A DNA stretch of 64,000 nucleotides from Thinopyrum elongatum (taxonomy: Eukaryota > Streptophyta > Magnoliopsida > Poales > Poaceae): assembly GCA_011799875.1 (NCBI GenBank), contig CM022297.1, positions 69,204,663 through 69,268,662 of the forward strand. The letters run 5' to 3'. Shown in pieces: positions 10,683 to 22,444 of the stretch (the first letter of the stretch is position 1; each line of letters opens with the position of its first letter). Below the pieces are notes generated by a model. It ran no database searches and had not been told where the DNA came from. It saw nothing but the letters and a program-made list of their open reading frames with translations. The translations under genes were made by a program, and so were the position numbers.

Positions 10683-11865
10683 CGTTCAGCACACGTTCAG
10701 CTCGATGACATCCTCGCCTTCTCGATCCAGCAAGAGAGGCGAAGTAGTAGATGAGTTCCGGCAGCAAGACGGCGTGATGACGGTGGTGGTGAAACTATCC
10801 GCAGGGCTTCGCCAAGCACAACACACGTGGACGGAGGAGGAACTAGGACTAGAGGGAGACGGGGCGCCGCACACGGCTTGGGGATTCGTGGTGTGTGTTG
10901 CCTCCTCCCCTCCTCTCATATATATAGGTGGAGGGGGAGGAGAGGAAGCCCTAGGCACCCCCCTTTCCTTCCCTTAGGCGTGGAGGAAAGGGCAGGAGGG
11001 GGGCCGGCGGCTGCCCTACCTCAGGCGCCTCCCCTTCCATATATGCAGCAAGGGGGGGGAAGGAAAGGGGGGCCGGCTGCCCTAGGGCTCCCCCTCCTTC
11101 CTTCTGGCACGCATGACAGGGGAGGTGGAGCGCGCTCAGCCCCCTTGTGGGCTGGCGCGCCTCCCTCCTTGGCCCATGAGGCCCACCAAGTAGGTATATC
11201 CTACCGGTGGCCTCCCGGAACCCCTTTCGGCACTCTGATGCATTCCGAAACCTTTCTGAAACCCAAATTCCTTCATCCTATATATCAATCTTTACCTCCG
11301 GACCATTCTGGAGCTCCTCGTCATGTCTGTGATCTCGTCCGGGACTTTGAACAACATTCGGTCACCAATTCACATAACTCATATAATACTATATCGTCAA
11401 CGAATGTTAAGCGTGCGGACCCTACGGGTTCAAGAATGATGTAGACATGACCGAGACACTTCTTTGGTCAATAACCAATAGCAGGACTTGGATGCCCATA
11501 TTGCTTCCTACATATTCGACGAAGATCCTTATCGGTCGAACCTTTATGACAACATATGTAGTTCCCTTTGTCCGTCGGTATGTTACTTGCCCGCGATTCG
11601 ATCGTCGGTATCTCCATACCTAGTTCAATCTCATTACCGGCAAGTCTCTTTACTCATTCTGTAATACATCATCTCGTAACTAACTCCTTAGTCACTTTGC
11701 TTGCAAGCTTCTTGTGATGCTGTATTACCGATAGGGCCCAGAGATACCTCTCCATCATACGGAGTGACAAATCCCAATCTCGATTCATGCCAACTCAACA
11801 GACACCTTCGGAGATACCTGTAGAGCATCTCTATGATCACCCAGTTATGTTGTGATGTTTGATAG
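10683..11865 (-). repeat. C1 3' LTR, piece 2 (central, with promoter)
   Basis: This is the main body of the C1 LTR. In element orientation it carries a TATATATA box (10919-10926 on the plus strand) after a GC- and GGAGG-rich stretch, as in Angela-type LTRs. Plus-strand frames of up to 205 codons here are GC-rich by-products without domains. The piece ends at the GATAG target duplication (11861-11865) of C2. Confidence 0.88.
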
Positions 11866-13970
11866 TGTAGGGGAACGCGACAGAAAACAAAAAAAATTGG
11901 TACAGCGAGCAGGCCCAGGACCACTATGGAGACATCATACAATGTTTGATCTGATCCGTACCGACTCGAAGCGCAGCAGAAGAAGAGTCGGTGGAGATCG
12001 TTGGTGCAGATCCCCGCAGCTAGGATTTACAACCTCCCAACCACGAGGATGTACTCCCTCGTCGGACATCCCATCGGGAGGGGGTCGGACAGTACCTCGG
12101 ACGATGTCACGGATAGCCATTCGGGAGGACCCTCGAAACTCGAACAGAAACTCGGACAGCCCTTCGGGAGGACACTCGAATAGCCCCTCGGGCAAAAGAT
12201 CGAAACTACGACCTCTCTACAGGGTTGCACACATACGCTGTCAGCTATCCGGCAGGGCTTCGCCGTGCAGAACTAGTTCCTGCCGGAACCCAGACAGCCT
12301 TTCGGCTTTACGAAACTATTTCACTGGGAGGGAGAGAGAAGCCAGACAAGTCTATGGCATGTGTATGAGAGCAAGGATGAGTGTGGAGAGTGCCCCTCCA
12401 CCTCTATTTATAGGAAAACCCAAGGGGTAAGGGGGCACATGAAAAACCCAAAAGGCCCACACTTTATGTCACACATAAAGGTCATAAAGGGCATAAAGGG
12501 ATGACAAGTGGAGCTCCATGGAGGAGCTGCACCCTTGAACGTCCCACCTTCATAGGGGACCCCCAAAGGGGTTCCTTGATCCCCAAGTCCTTCTAGAAGC
12601 CTTTTGGGGAAAGCCCTAAAAGGTGGCTTTCCATAAAGTAACCCCAAAAAGCACTTTCACTATTCATGAATACATTTTTCTGCGTCCGATAAATCCCAAA
12701 TTATTTCTGTGTGCCTAGAACAATTCCAGTACCCACTAAAACAATTTTGAACGCATTCCGAAACTATTCTGGAACAATGTTTTTCTTCAGCGAAAAGCTA
12801 CTACAGCGGTTACGGCTGCTCCGGAACATTTCCGGTTTTTATCCCAGAAAATTCCCAGAAGTTTCCAAAATAAAACCGGCACCTTCCAAGAGTTATCAGG
12901 CATGTGCCGAAACCATTTTGACTTAATGGTATACCCCGAAACAACTTTTCAGTTTTACCGAAACTATTCCGGTGTTCTCTCTCCGGAACCTTTCCGTTGA
13001 CTCCAAAACTTTTTCGGTGAAATTCTATCAGACTCCCTATCTAGTATTCAACAGATAGATGACCCTTAAGCGTGTGACCCTATAGGTTCGGTGAAGTATA
13101 GAAATGACCAGAACACTTTCCGATCAGTGATCAACATCGGAGCCGTGGACACCCATATTGACCCCTATACCCACACGAATGAATATTCGAGTGAACCTCC
13201 AGTTGCCGTGTGCTATTCCTGTTGCTTCACGATATATTACAAACACTCGAGGTGAGATTTACTTGCATCCCCGTGGATCAACAACTTGTCCACTATGCTA
13301 GTTACCTCATTACCAGTTTTGTTCTCTTTTCTCGTTTCCGTGTTCCGGCATCCCTGTGATCAAATCACACTGTGTCTGGCCAGGCGATGATGGATACCGT
13401 AACACTGAGAGGGCCCGAGAATATCTCTCCATCGTCGGAGGAGCAAATCCCAATCTTGAGCTATCTCGTTACTTGCCATACTTTTTCGTGAACCCGTAAG
13501 CCGTCGTAATAGCCACCCAGTTACGGATGACGTTTAACAAACCCCAAAGTTCACGAAGCAAGCACGAAGGAACTCGATACTCTCATGGTCTAAGGAATTA
13601 TGCAAACATTTACTATCTCTATGATATTAACCTTTAACTTGTGACGAATGTGTCTCATAGCATAACACCAATTTGGGTCGATTCAACACAAGTGTTCTAC
13701 CAACATTGTGCCCTCAAAATTGCCGGCATAGCCATGCCCATGATCAGGAAAACAGGATCATCATACAATACTTGAGCCAGTCTTAGAGGCAAGACTAGGA
13801 ATATAATTTACCCTTTATTATACCACACGTGCACATGAGTTTCCCTCCAAGCCTTGTGGTTATTGTAGACTCGAGAATCATTGCAGTTATAGCATGGAAC
13901 ATAAACATTCATTGCTAACTTGGAGATATAAAATAACTGTTATTACTGCCTCTAGGGCATATCTCCTACA
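11866..13970 (-). repeat. C2 3' LTR
   Basis: A canonical TATA box, CTATAAATAGAG, reads on the minus strand at 12403-12414. Upstream of it (about 12740-13025) the LTR is full of TTCCGG/CCGGAA motifs. Downstream of it lies a run of degenerate repeats (12062-12195). Near the insertion end are binding-site-like short repeats of no known role. Confidence 0.93.
12062..12195 (-). repeat. Degenerate TCGGGAGG repeats in the C2 LTR
   Basis: Four spaced copies of a CCNTCGGG(AGG) unit, alternating with CTCGAAACTCGAAC-type text, lie in the transcribed part of the LTR. Each CCCTTCGGG can fold as a tiny hairpin. The equivalent repeats are at about 26525-26660 in the other LTR. Confidence 0.6.
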
Positions 13971-13983
13971 GACTCCCGCTTGC
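13971..13983 (-). other. C2 polypurine tract
   Basis: On the minus strand GCAAGCGGGAGTC abuts the 3' LTR. It is equivalent to GCAAGTGGGAGGC in C1. Confidence 0.8.
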
Positions 13984-14001
13984 ACTAGAGTCATAATCCA
14001 G

Positions 14002-17000
14002 TTACATGGCTTCCCTAACACCAATGGCTATTCGATGCTGCTCATGCTTTGCTTGTGGTAGAGGCTTTGTCATCGGGTCTGACACGTTCAGATCCGTGTG
14101 AACTTTGCGTACTTTCACTAAACCTGCTTCGACATGATGTCGAATGAGTTTATATTTGCGTTCAATATGTCTTGTCTTATGGTGCGAACTTGGCTCCCTT
14201 GCCTGAGCCACGGCGCCACTATTATCACAATAGATCTCCACCGGGTCCAGAGCACTTGGAACCACACTAAGGTCTTCAAGAAATTGCTTGATCCATACCG
14301 CCTCCTTGGAGGCTTCTGAAGCTGAAACATATTCCGCTTCCGTCGTAGAATCCACCACAGTCTTTTGTTTGGAACTTTTCCAATCAACTGCACCACCGTT
14401 CAATATGAAAACATAGCCCGATTGAGATTTGAAGTCATCTGGGTCAGTCATGAAGCCAGCATCAGTGTAACCACTTACAATGAGCTCTTCATCACCTCCG
14501 TACACAAGGAGTAAATCCTTGGTCCTTCTGAGGTACTTAAGAATACCCTTGACTGTGGCCCAGTGTTCCAATCTTGGATCACTTTGGTACCGGCTGCTAA
14601 CACTTAGTGCATAGGAAACATCCGGTCTTGTACATATCATGGCATAGATAATAGAACCAACTGCCGAAGCATATGGAACATCATTCATTTGTACTCGCTC
14701 ATTGAGGGTCTAAGGACACTGATTCTTGCAAAGCACTGTGCCAGGTGATATGGGGAGTAGGCCTTTCTTGGAGTTCTCCATGTTGAACCTTTTCAACACC
14801 TTGTGAATGTATGTGCTTTGGCTAAGCGCTATTAGGCATTTTGATCTATCTCTATAGATCCTAATGCCCAATACATATGCCGCTTCGCCTAAGTCTTTCA
14901 TTGAAAAACTCTTCTTCAATGAGTCTTTTATTTCACTAAGAAAATTCACGTCATTTCCAATCAACAATATGTCATCCACATACAGGATTAGAAATGCTTT
15001 TGAGCTCCCACTAAACTTCATGTAAACACAAGATTCTTCGTCATTCCTGATGAAGCCAAACTCTTTGACCACTTCATCAAAATGAATGTTCCAGCTCCTT
15101 GACACTTGCTTCAGACCATAAATGGCTTTTTGAAGTTTGCATACCTTTCCAGCATCCTTATGAATGACAAAACCTTCTGGCTGTATCATGTATACATCCT
15201 CTTTGAGGTTTCCATTTAGGAAAGCCGTTTTGACATCCATCTGCCATATTTCATAATTGAAATAAGCAGCAATTGCTAGTAATATCCGAACAGACCTAAG
15301 CATAGCTACGGGCAAGAAAGTCTCGTCGTAGTCCACTCCTAGAACTTGCATGAACCCTTTCGCGACAAGTCTAGCTTTGTGGATAGTAATGTTACCATCC
15401 GTGTCCGTCTTTCTTTTGAAAATCCATTTACAACCAATCGGCTTTACGCCTTCTGGAAGTTCTTCCAAGTTCCAAACTTGGTTTTCGTACATGGATTCCA
15501 TTTCAGATTTCATGGCCTTGTGCCATTCCTTTGAGCTGGGCCCCGCCATCGCTTCCTTGTAGTGCGCCGGTTCATCGTCTTCAAGAATGAAGATTTCGTT
15601 ATGAAACCACTCAGGTGGCTGGATAGCCCTACCTGATCTAGGCGGTTCAGTTACAACATTGTCTGAAGTTTTCGCATCACATGCGACAACTTCCGGCTCG
15701 GTTGTAGGGACAATTTGCGGAATTACTTCTGGTTCCTTAGCCATATCAACGGTTGCCGAAGATGAACTAATCTCATCAAGTTGTACTGTCCTCCCACTCA
15801 CTTCTTTAGCGAGAAACTCTTTCTCAAGAAATTGTCCATTTCTTGCAACAAACACTTTGTTATCGGACGGGTGGTAGAAGGAATACCCAATTGTTTCCTT
15901 GGGATAACCTACAAAGTAACATTTGTCTGATCTAGGATCAAGTTTGGTAGGTTGTAAACATTTTACGTATACCTCACAACCCCAAGTCTTGAGATGCGAC
16001 AAACCGGGATTCTTCCCATTCCATAACTCATATGGTGTCGTCTCAACTGACTTAGACGGTGCTCTGTTAAGTGTGTGAGCGGCAGTAAGTAGTGCGTGAC
16101 CCCAAAAAGATATTGGTAGATCTGTAAGAGACATCATCGACCTTACCATGTCTAACAGGGTTCGGTTACGTCTTTCCGACACTCCGTTTCGCTGTGGAGT
16201 TCCGGGAGGCGTAAGCTGTGAAACGATTCCACGGTCACTCAGATGTTGGCCAAACTCATGACTAAGATATTCGCCTCCGCGATCAGACCGAAGAAACTTA
16301 ATATTTTTGTTACAATGATTTTCTACCTCATTCTGAAATTCTTTGAACTTTTCAAAGGTTTCTGACTTATGCTTCATTAAGTAGATATAGCCATACCTAC
16401 TCAAATCATCAGTAAAAGTCACGAAGTAGAAATACCCACCCCGTGCGATTGTGCTCATTGGACCACATACATCACTATGTATTATTTCCAACAATTCACT
16501 CGCCCGTTCAGGATGACCCGTGAATGGCTTCTTGGTCATTTTCCCCATCAAGCAAGCTTCACATGTGTCAAATGATTCGAAATCAAAGGACGGCAAAACT
16601 CCATCTTTATGGAGTCTTTGCATGCGTTTCTTTCCGATGTGGCCAAGCCGACAGTGCCACATGAAAGTGGTGGTGGTATCAGCCTTCTTAAGGCGTTTAG
16701 CATTCACGTTAAAGACATCATTTCCGCATTCAAGGTTTAGAATGAAAAGGCCCCCAACAATGGGTGCAAATCCATAAAACATATCCTTACAATAAAGTGA
16801 ACAACCATTGTTCTCAGACTTGTACGAATACCCATCGTGTACTAAACATGATCCAGAGATAATGTTTCTACACAACAGTGGAACAAAATAACAGTTACTT
16901 AGTTCCAAAATAAATCCTGAAGGGAGACGTAGAGGCATAGTGCCGATGGCTTGAGCGGCAATCCCAGCGCCATTCCCGACACGCATCACGACTTCATTCT

Positions 17001-17961
17001 TTGCCAGCTTGTGCACCTTATGAAGCCCCTGTATCGAGTTGCAAATGTGAGCAACCGATCCGATATCAAATACCCAAGACTTAGAATTTTCGCTAGGAAG
17101 CAAAACGTCAATGACATTAACTTGTATAACAATTATACCTTTTCCGTTTTTCCCGGACTTCTTATCTTCCAGATACTTCTTGCAGTTTCTCTTCCAGTGT
17201 CCTGTGCCCTTGCAGTAGAAGCACTCAGTTTCATTCTTGGCTCCGCTCTTAGAGTTGCTTTGGGAGCTGGTCTTACCGGCGCCCTTGCCCTTCTTTGGCT
17301 TGCCTTTCTTTTTGAAACTGGCAGTTTTATTCACAAGCAACACTTGCTTGCGATTTTTCCGCAGTCCTTCTTCTGTAGTTTTCAGCATGGCGAGCACCTC
17401 TTCCAGTGTCTTCTCCATCCCTATCATGTTGTAGTTCATGACAAAACCGTTGTAAGACGGGGGGAGTGAAGAAAGCAACATGTCCATCATATGGCCAAGT
17501 GGAAGTGGAAATTCCAGGGCTTTAAGCCTTTCAGAATAGCCAATCATTTTGACCACGTGTTCGCCAACTGAACTACCCTCAGCCATCTTGCATTCCATCA
17601 AAGCCTTCATGATATCAAATCGTTCAGACTTTGCGGTTTCCTTGTACAGAGCATCCAATTCCCGGATCATATCATGGGTTTTGTGGAATTCAAAACATTT
17701 TTGAAGCTCTGGACTCATGCAAGCTAGCATGAGGCACTGCACTAAGTTGTGATCATCATCCTTAGTGGCCTAGACATTTTGTTCATCTTCCGAGGCCTCT
17801 GCCGCCGGTTTAGCTGGAAGAGCAGTTTCAAGCACATACAATTTCTTAGCGCTCCTGAGGACAATCCTGGTTGCGGACCCAGTCCGCATAGTTTTTCCAG
17901 TCACAGCTAACTTCTCTTTCTCTAACATCGGGCCTAAGTTGAACGTGTTGTTGCGAGCCAT
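14002..17961 (-). pseudogene. C2 gag-pol polyprotein, two nonsense mutations
   Basis: This is a single Copia polyprotein frame of about 1320 codons from the ATG at 17961. In order it shows: gag; a CCHC zinc knuckle (CFYCKGTGHWKRNC); protease with an altered active site (DIG where DTG/DSG is expected, in SWVFDIGSVAHIC); integrase with its His/Cys zinc-binding region and catalytic acidic residues (HSDVCGP, then SDRGGEYLS, then the E in GVSERRNRT); reverse transcriptase with YVDDILL; and RNase H (STTEAEY, DNSGAV). The order protease-integrase-RT is diagnostic of Copia. In-frame TAG codons lie at 17770-17772 and 14710-14712. A short stretch near gag codons 15-27 appears to read in the wrong register between two compensating indels. 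The element would have supplied all its own enzymes, but this copy cannot. Few breaks over nearly 4 kb point to moderate age. Confidence 0.93.
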
Positions 17962-18397
17962 TTGATCAACAATGGAAAACACAAGTTTCACTTAGACTTT
18001 GTTCATAATGATTTTTGCACTATTGAATAAACAATTTTATTCTAAAGTGCGCTCCCACTTAAATCAATATCTCCCAAAATTGATTGTGAGTGATTCAAGA
18101 TCCGTATTTCAATTCAACACCATTGACGGGTTCATCACTGATGACGTGAATTTCAATAGGTAGGCCAACTTGCCAATCACATCTCTATGTTCGATGCACG
18201 TGTTCCGAGCTCAGGACTGTCCTGCCTGAACGTCAAGACAACCAAGTGATCACGCAGTGAGGTCTGGCCTTCACCCGCCTTGCACCTCTCTAATCGTTCA
18301 TGCTCATGTGTACATGGCGCACCCCGAAAAGATACGTGTTGTAGACGGTGCTACACTTGGGAGAACACTAACTACTTGATATTTTTAAGTGAGAGAT
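17962..18397 (-). other. C2 leader, part next to gag
   Basis: Non-coding sequence upstream of the C2 gag start. It ends at the target duplication GAGAT (18393-18397) of G5 and continues at 25391. Confidence 0.8.
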
Positions 18398-19951
18398 AGA
18401 TACGTCTCCAACGTATCTATAATTTTAGATTGTTCCATGCTATTATATTATCTGTTTTGGATGTTTTATATGCATTAATATGCTATTTTATATTATTTTT
18501 GGGACTAACTTATTAACCTAGAGCCCAGTGCCAGTTTCTATTTTTTCCTTGTTTTTGAGCTTCGCAGAAAAGGAATACCAAACGGAATAAAACCTTCGCG
18601 ATGATTTTTCTTAGACCAGAAGACACCCAGGAGACTTGGAGTGCAAGTCAGAAGAGCCACGAGGCGGCCACAAGGGGGGAGGGCGCACCCCTGCCTTGTG
18701 GGCCCCTCGGTGACCCCCTGACCTAGATCTTCCTCCTATATATTCACATATATTCCCAAACCACCAGAAGCATCCACGAAAACACTTTTCCACCGCCGCA
18801 ACCTTCTGTTCCCGTGAGATCCCATCTTGCGGCCTTTTCCGGCATCTTGTCGGAGGGGGATTCGATCACGGAGGGCTTCTACATCAACTCTATTGCCCTC
18901 CCGATGAAGCGTGAGTAGTTTACCTCAGACCTACGGGTCCATAGCTAGTAGCTAGATGGCTTCTTCTCTCTCTTTGATTCTCAATACAACATTCTCCTTG
19001 ATGTTCTTGGAGATCTATCCGATGTAATCTTCTTTTGCGGTGTGTTTGTCGAGATCTGATGAATTGCGGATTTATGATCAGCTTCTCTATGAATATTATT
19101 TGAATCTTCTCTGAATTCTTTTATGCATGATTTGATATCCTTGTAATTCTCTTTGAACTATCGGTTTGGTTTGGCCAACTAGATTGGTTTTTCTTGCAAT
19201 GGGAGAAGTGCTTGGCTTTGGGTTCAATCTTGCGGTGTCCTCTCCCAGTGACAGTAAGGGCAGCGAGGCACGTATTGTATTGTTGCCATCGAGGATAAAA
19301 AGATGGGATTTACATCATATTGCTTGAGTTTATTCCTCTACATCATCTCATCTTACTTAAAGCGTTACTCTGTTCTTCATGAACTTAATACTCTAGATGC
19401 AGGCAGGAGTCAGTCGATGTGTGGAGTGATAGTAGTAGATGCAGACAGGAGTCGGTCTACTTGACACGGACGTGATGCCTATATTTCATAATCATTGCCT
19501 TGGATATCATCATAACTTTGCGCTTTTCTATCAATTGCTCGACAGTAATTTGTTCACCCACCGTATTATTTGCTATCTTGAGAGAAGCCTCTAGTGAAAC
19601 CTATGGCCCACGGGTCTATTTTTCATCATATTACTTTCCGATATACTATTTTGCAATCTTTTATTTTCAGATCTATAAACCAAAAACCTAAAAATATTTA
19701 CTTTATCTTTTGTTTAGTTTTATCTATCTCTATCAGATCTCACTTTTGCAAGTGACCGTGAAGGGATTGACAACCCCTTTATCGCGTTGGGTGCAAGTGT
19801 TTGATTGTTTGTGCAGGTATTGGTGATTTGTGCGTTGTCTCCTACTGGATTGATACCTTGGTTCTCTAACTGAGGGAAAAACTTATCTCTACTTTGCTGC
19901 ATCACCCTTTCCTCTTCAAGGGAAAAAACAACGCAAGCTCAAGAAGTAGCA
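18398..19951 (+). repeat. G5 5' LTR
   Basis: The LTR ends with AAGAAGTAGCA. TATATAT at 18737-18743 is a likely TATA box. Compared with the 3' LTR it lacks short blocks near 18580 and 18680, which accounts for most of the 34-bp length difference. Confidence 0.92.
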
Positions 19952-19962
19952 GGAAGAATTTC

Positions 19963-19980
19963 TGGCGCCGTTGCCGGGGA
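19963..19980 (+). other. G5 primer binding site (tRNA-Asp)
   Basis: TGGCGCCGTTGCCGGGGA is the complement of the 3' end of plant tRNA-Asp. It starts 12 bases after the LTR. Confidence 0.88.
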
Positions 19981-20185
19981 GATCTACGCCAAGTCAAGAT
20001 ATACCAAGTACCCATCATAAACTCTCATCTCTTGCATTACATTATTCGCCATTTGCCTCTCGTTTTCCTCTCCCCCACTTCTAAAACGATTATCGAAAAG
20101 GTTTGCCTTTTTATTCGCCCTTCTTCCGTTCGTCTTTTTCGTTTGCCTTTTTGTTTGCCCGTTTGTTAGATCGATTTGTGCCACC

Positions 20186-21037
20186 ATGTCTAAATCCGGG
20201 GAGATTATCGCTGAAAAGGATAGTAGTAATGATGGGGGAAACTTTGATGCTTTTGCTAATTTTAATCCTCATGAAGAATCCACTATCTTGCACACTAAAA
20301 AACTTCGCATTGGGAGTGGCAATATTATTGGAAAAGGGGTTATTCAAGATTTCTTTACTTGTGCCGGTGCGTTACCCACGTTAGGTGGATCGATTCTCCA
20401 TAAAACTAGTAGTCTCGCGGATGCTATATCTTTTCTTGTGGTTGAACTTGAAAGACAATTTGTTCATATGCATCCATGCATACAAAGGATTTTTCTAGAG
20501 TTTTCCAATATTGAGCATTCTTCTGTTAAGCACGCCGCCACTATATTCCTAGCCCATGAGTTTAGATTTATTATGAAAGAAGCTAATGAAATTTTCGCGC
20601 ATTATAAAGTAGATGGTGGTCGACCTCCCATAGAGGGGGTTCTCTTTAATCAAGAGGAAATAATGCGTTTACGATCTCTAGATCATGTTGCTTATAATGA
20701 AAATCTAAGAAAGAGAGTCCCTACCGATGTTTTAGTTGATAAGATTTCTGAACTTAATGATAATTTTGCTATACAAAACAACGGATTGGGTTTCTCTCTT
20801 GAACACAAGCTCATGAATTTTTGCCAAAAGAACGCTTACAATGATGAGTTGGTCATACAATATGAGGGGCCGAAGGAGGAACCAATTCCTCCCGAGCTTG
20901 ATCTTAGGGATCCTTATCCCATTAAATTTAGCCCTTTTGATTACTTTTGCTTACCACAGAGAAAACTTGCTACTGAACGAAGGGAGTATGAGATGAGTTT
21001 TCGAGATTTGCCTTATTATTACTATGACAATACCTAG
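20186..21037 (+). CDS. G5 orphan protein, 283 aa, function unknown
   Basis: This intact frame has a strong start context (CCACCATGTC). There is no stop or frameshift, which is notable inside a non-autonomous element. The protein is mixed and soluble-looking: a polar N-terminus (SKSGEIIAEKDSSND), a region around codons 60-135 rich in hydrophobic and aromatic residues (SLADAISFLVVELERQF, FLAHEFRFIMKEANEIFAHY), then an acidic, proline-rich part (EGPKEEPIPPELDLRDPYP) and a tyrosine-rich tail (PYYYYDNT). I see no zinc knuckle, protease loop, RT motif, signal peptide or membrane segment. It shows no clear likeness to the G3 or G4 frames. It could be a gag-like particle protein too diverged to recognise, or an accessory factor; the function is unknown. 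Confidence 0.72.
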   Translation: MSKSGEIIAEKDSSNDGGNFDAFANFNPHEESTILHTKKLRIGSGNIIGKGVIQDFFTCAGALPTLGGSILHKTSSLADAISFLVVELERQFVHMHPCIQRIFLEFSNIEHSSVKHAATIFLAHEFRFIMKEANEIFAHYKVDGGRPPIEGVLFNQEEIMRLRSLDHVAYNENLRKRVPTDVLVDKISELNDNFAIQNNGLGFSLEHKLMNFCQKNAYNDELVIQYEGPKEEPIPPELDLRDPYPIKFSPFDYFCLPQRKLATERREYEMSFRDLPYYYYDNT

Positions 21038-21050
21038 ATCTATGTGTTTT

Positions 21051-21102
21051 TATGCCTAGCTAAGGGCGTTAAACAATAGCGCTTGTTGGGAGGCAACCCA
21101 AT
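21051..21102 (+). other. Conserved post-ORF block with hairpin (G5)
   Basis: Starting 13 bases after the stop codon, TATGCCTAGCT is followed by GCGTTAAA, then AGCGCTTGTTGGG and the hairpin TTGGG/CCCAA (21086-21090 with 21097-21101, loop AGGCAA). The same order of motifs follows the frames in G4 (60751-60803) and G3 (49581-49530, minus strand). Confidence 0.7.
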
Positions 21103-21690
21103 TTTATTTTTGTTCTTTGCTTTTTGGTTCTGTTTTTCAATAAATAATTCATCTAGCCTCTGGTTAGATGTGTTTTTGTGTTTTAATTAGTGTTTGTGCC
21201 AAGTAAGACCTTTGGGATGGCTTACGGTGATAGTTGATTTGATCTTGCTGAAAAACAGAAACTTTTGCGTCCAGTCACAGAATTTTTTAGATTCATTGGA
21301 GCGCGGAAAAACCCTGAAATGTTTACAAAATATTGATATACAAATTTACTCTGTTGTCCTAATTTTTAAGAATTTTTTGAGTTACCGAATTATTAGAAAA
21401 ATTCAGACCTTTGCAGACTGTTCTATTTTTGACAAATTCTGTTTTCTATGTGTTGTTTGCTTATTTTGATGAATCTATGGGTAGTATCGGGGGGTGTGAA
21501 CCATGGAGAAGTTGGAATACTATAGATATTACACCAATATAAATAAATAATGAGTTCACAAAAGTACCAAAAGTGGTGATTTATTTTCTTATACTAACGG
21601 AGCTTATGAGATTTTCTGTTGAGTTTTGTGTTGTGAAGTTTTCAAGTTTTGGGTAAGGATTTGATGGACTATGGAATAAGGAGTGGCAAG

Positions 21691-21781
21691 AGCCTAAGCT
21701 TGGGGATTCCCAAGGCACCCCAAGGTAATATTCAAGGACAACCAAGAGCCTAAGCTTGGGGATGCCCCGGAAGGCATCCCC
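21691..21781 (+). other. Double PPT-like hairpin element (G5)
   Basis: Two copies of CCTAAGCTTGGGGA lie 54 bases apart. The second flows into a perfect 9-bp hairpin, GGGGATGCC (21758-21766) with GGCATCCCC (21773-21781), loop CCGGAA. The first is followed by a weaker version (GGGGATTCC ... CACCCC). Confidence 0.8.
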
Positions 21782-22373
21782 TCTTTCGTCTTCGTCTATC
21801 GGTAACTTTACTTATGCTATATTTTTATTCATCACATGATATGTGTTTTGCTTGGAGCATCTTGTATGATTTGAGTCTTTGTTTCTTAGTTTGCCACAAT
21901 CATCCTTGCTGTACACACCTTTTGAGATGGACACGCATGAATCGCGATTTATTAGAATACTCTATGTGCTTCACTTACATCTTTTGAGCTAGGCAATTTT
22001 GCTCTAGTGCTTCACTTATATCTTTTTAGAGCACGACGGTGGCCTTATTTTGTAGAAATTATTGAACTCTCATGCTTCACTTATATTATTTTGAGAGTCT
22101 CTAAACAGCATGGTAATTTGCTTTGGTTATGAATTTCGTCCTAATATGATAGGCATCCAAAAGGGATATAATAAAAACTTTCATATAAAGTGCATTGAAT
22201 ACTATGAGAAGTTTGATTCCTTATGATTGTTTTGAGATATAGAGATGGTGATATTAGAGTCATGCTAGTGAGTAATTGTGAATTGGAGAAATACTAGTGT
22301 TGAGGTTTGTGATTCCTGTAGCATGCACGTATGGTGAACCGTTATGTAACGAAGTTGGAGCATGAGGTATTTT

Positions 22374-22444
22374 TTGATTGTCTTCCTTATGAGTGGCGGT
22401 CGGGGACGAGCGATGGTCTTTTCCTACCAATCTATCCCCCTAGG
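22374..22444 (+). other. 71-nt segment identical to G4
   Basis: This segment is base-for-base identical to 62225-62295, centred on GGCGGTCGGGGACGAGCGAT. The sequences on both sides diverge quickly. Confidence 0.85.

Noticed and set aside
10827..11444. 205-codon plus-strand frame
   Set aside because: Lies inside the C1 LTR, is GC-rich and low-complexity, and has no domain.
12062..12195. CRISPR-like spaced repeats
   Set aside because: Units are short, degenerate and repeated in both LTRs of C2; the genome is plant-like.
11852..12430. 192-codon plus-strand frame
   Set aside because: Antisense to the C2 LTR and spans the C1/C2 junction, so it cannot be an ancestral gene.
16951..17469. 172-codon plus-strand frame
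   Set aside because: Antisense shadow of the C2 gag region.
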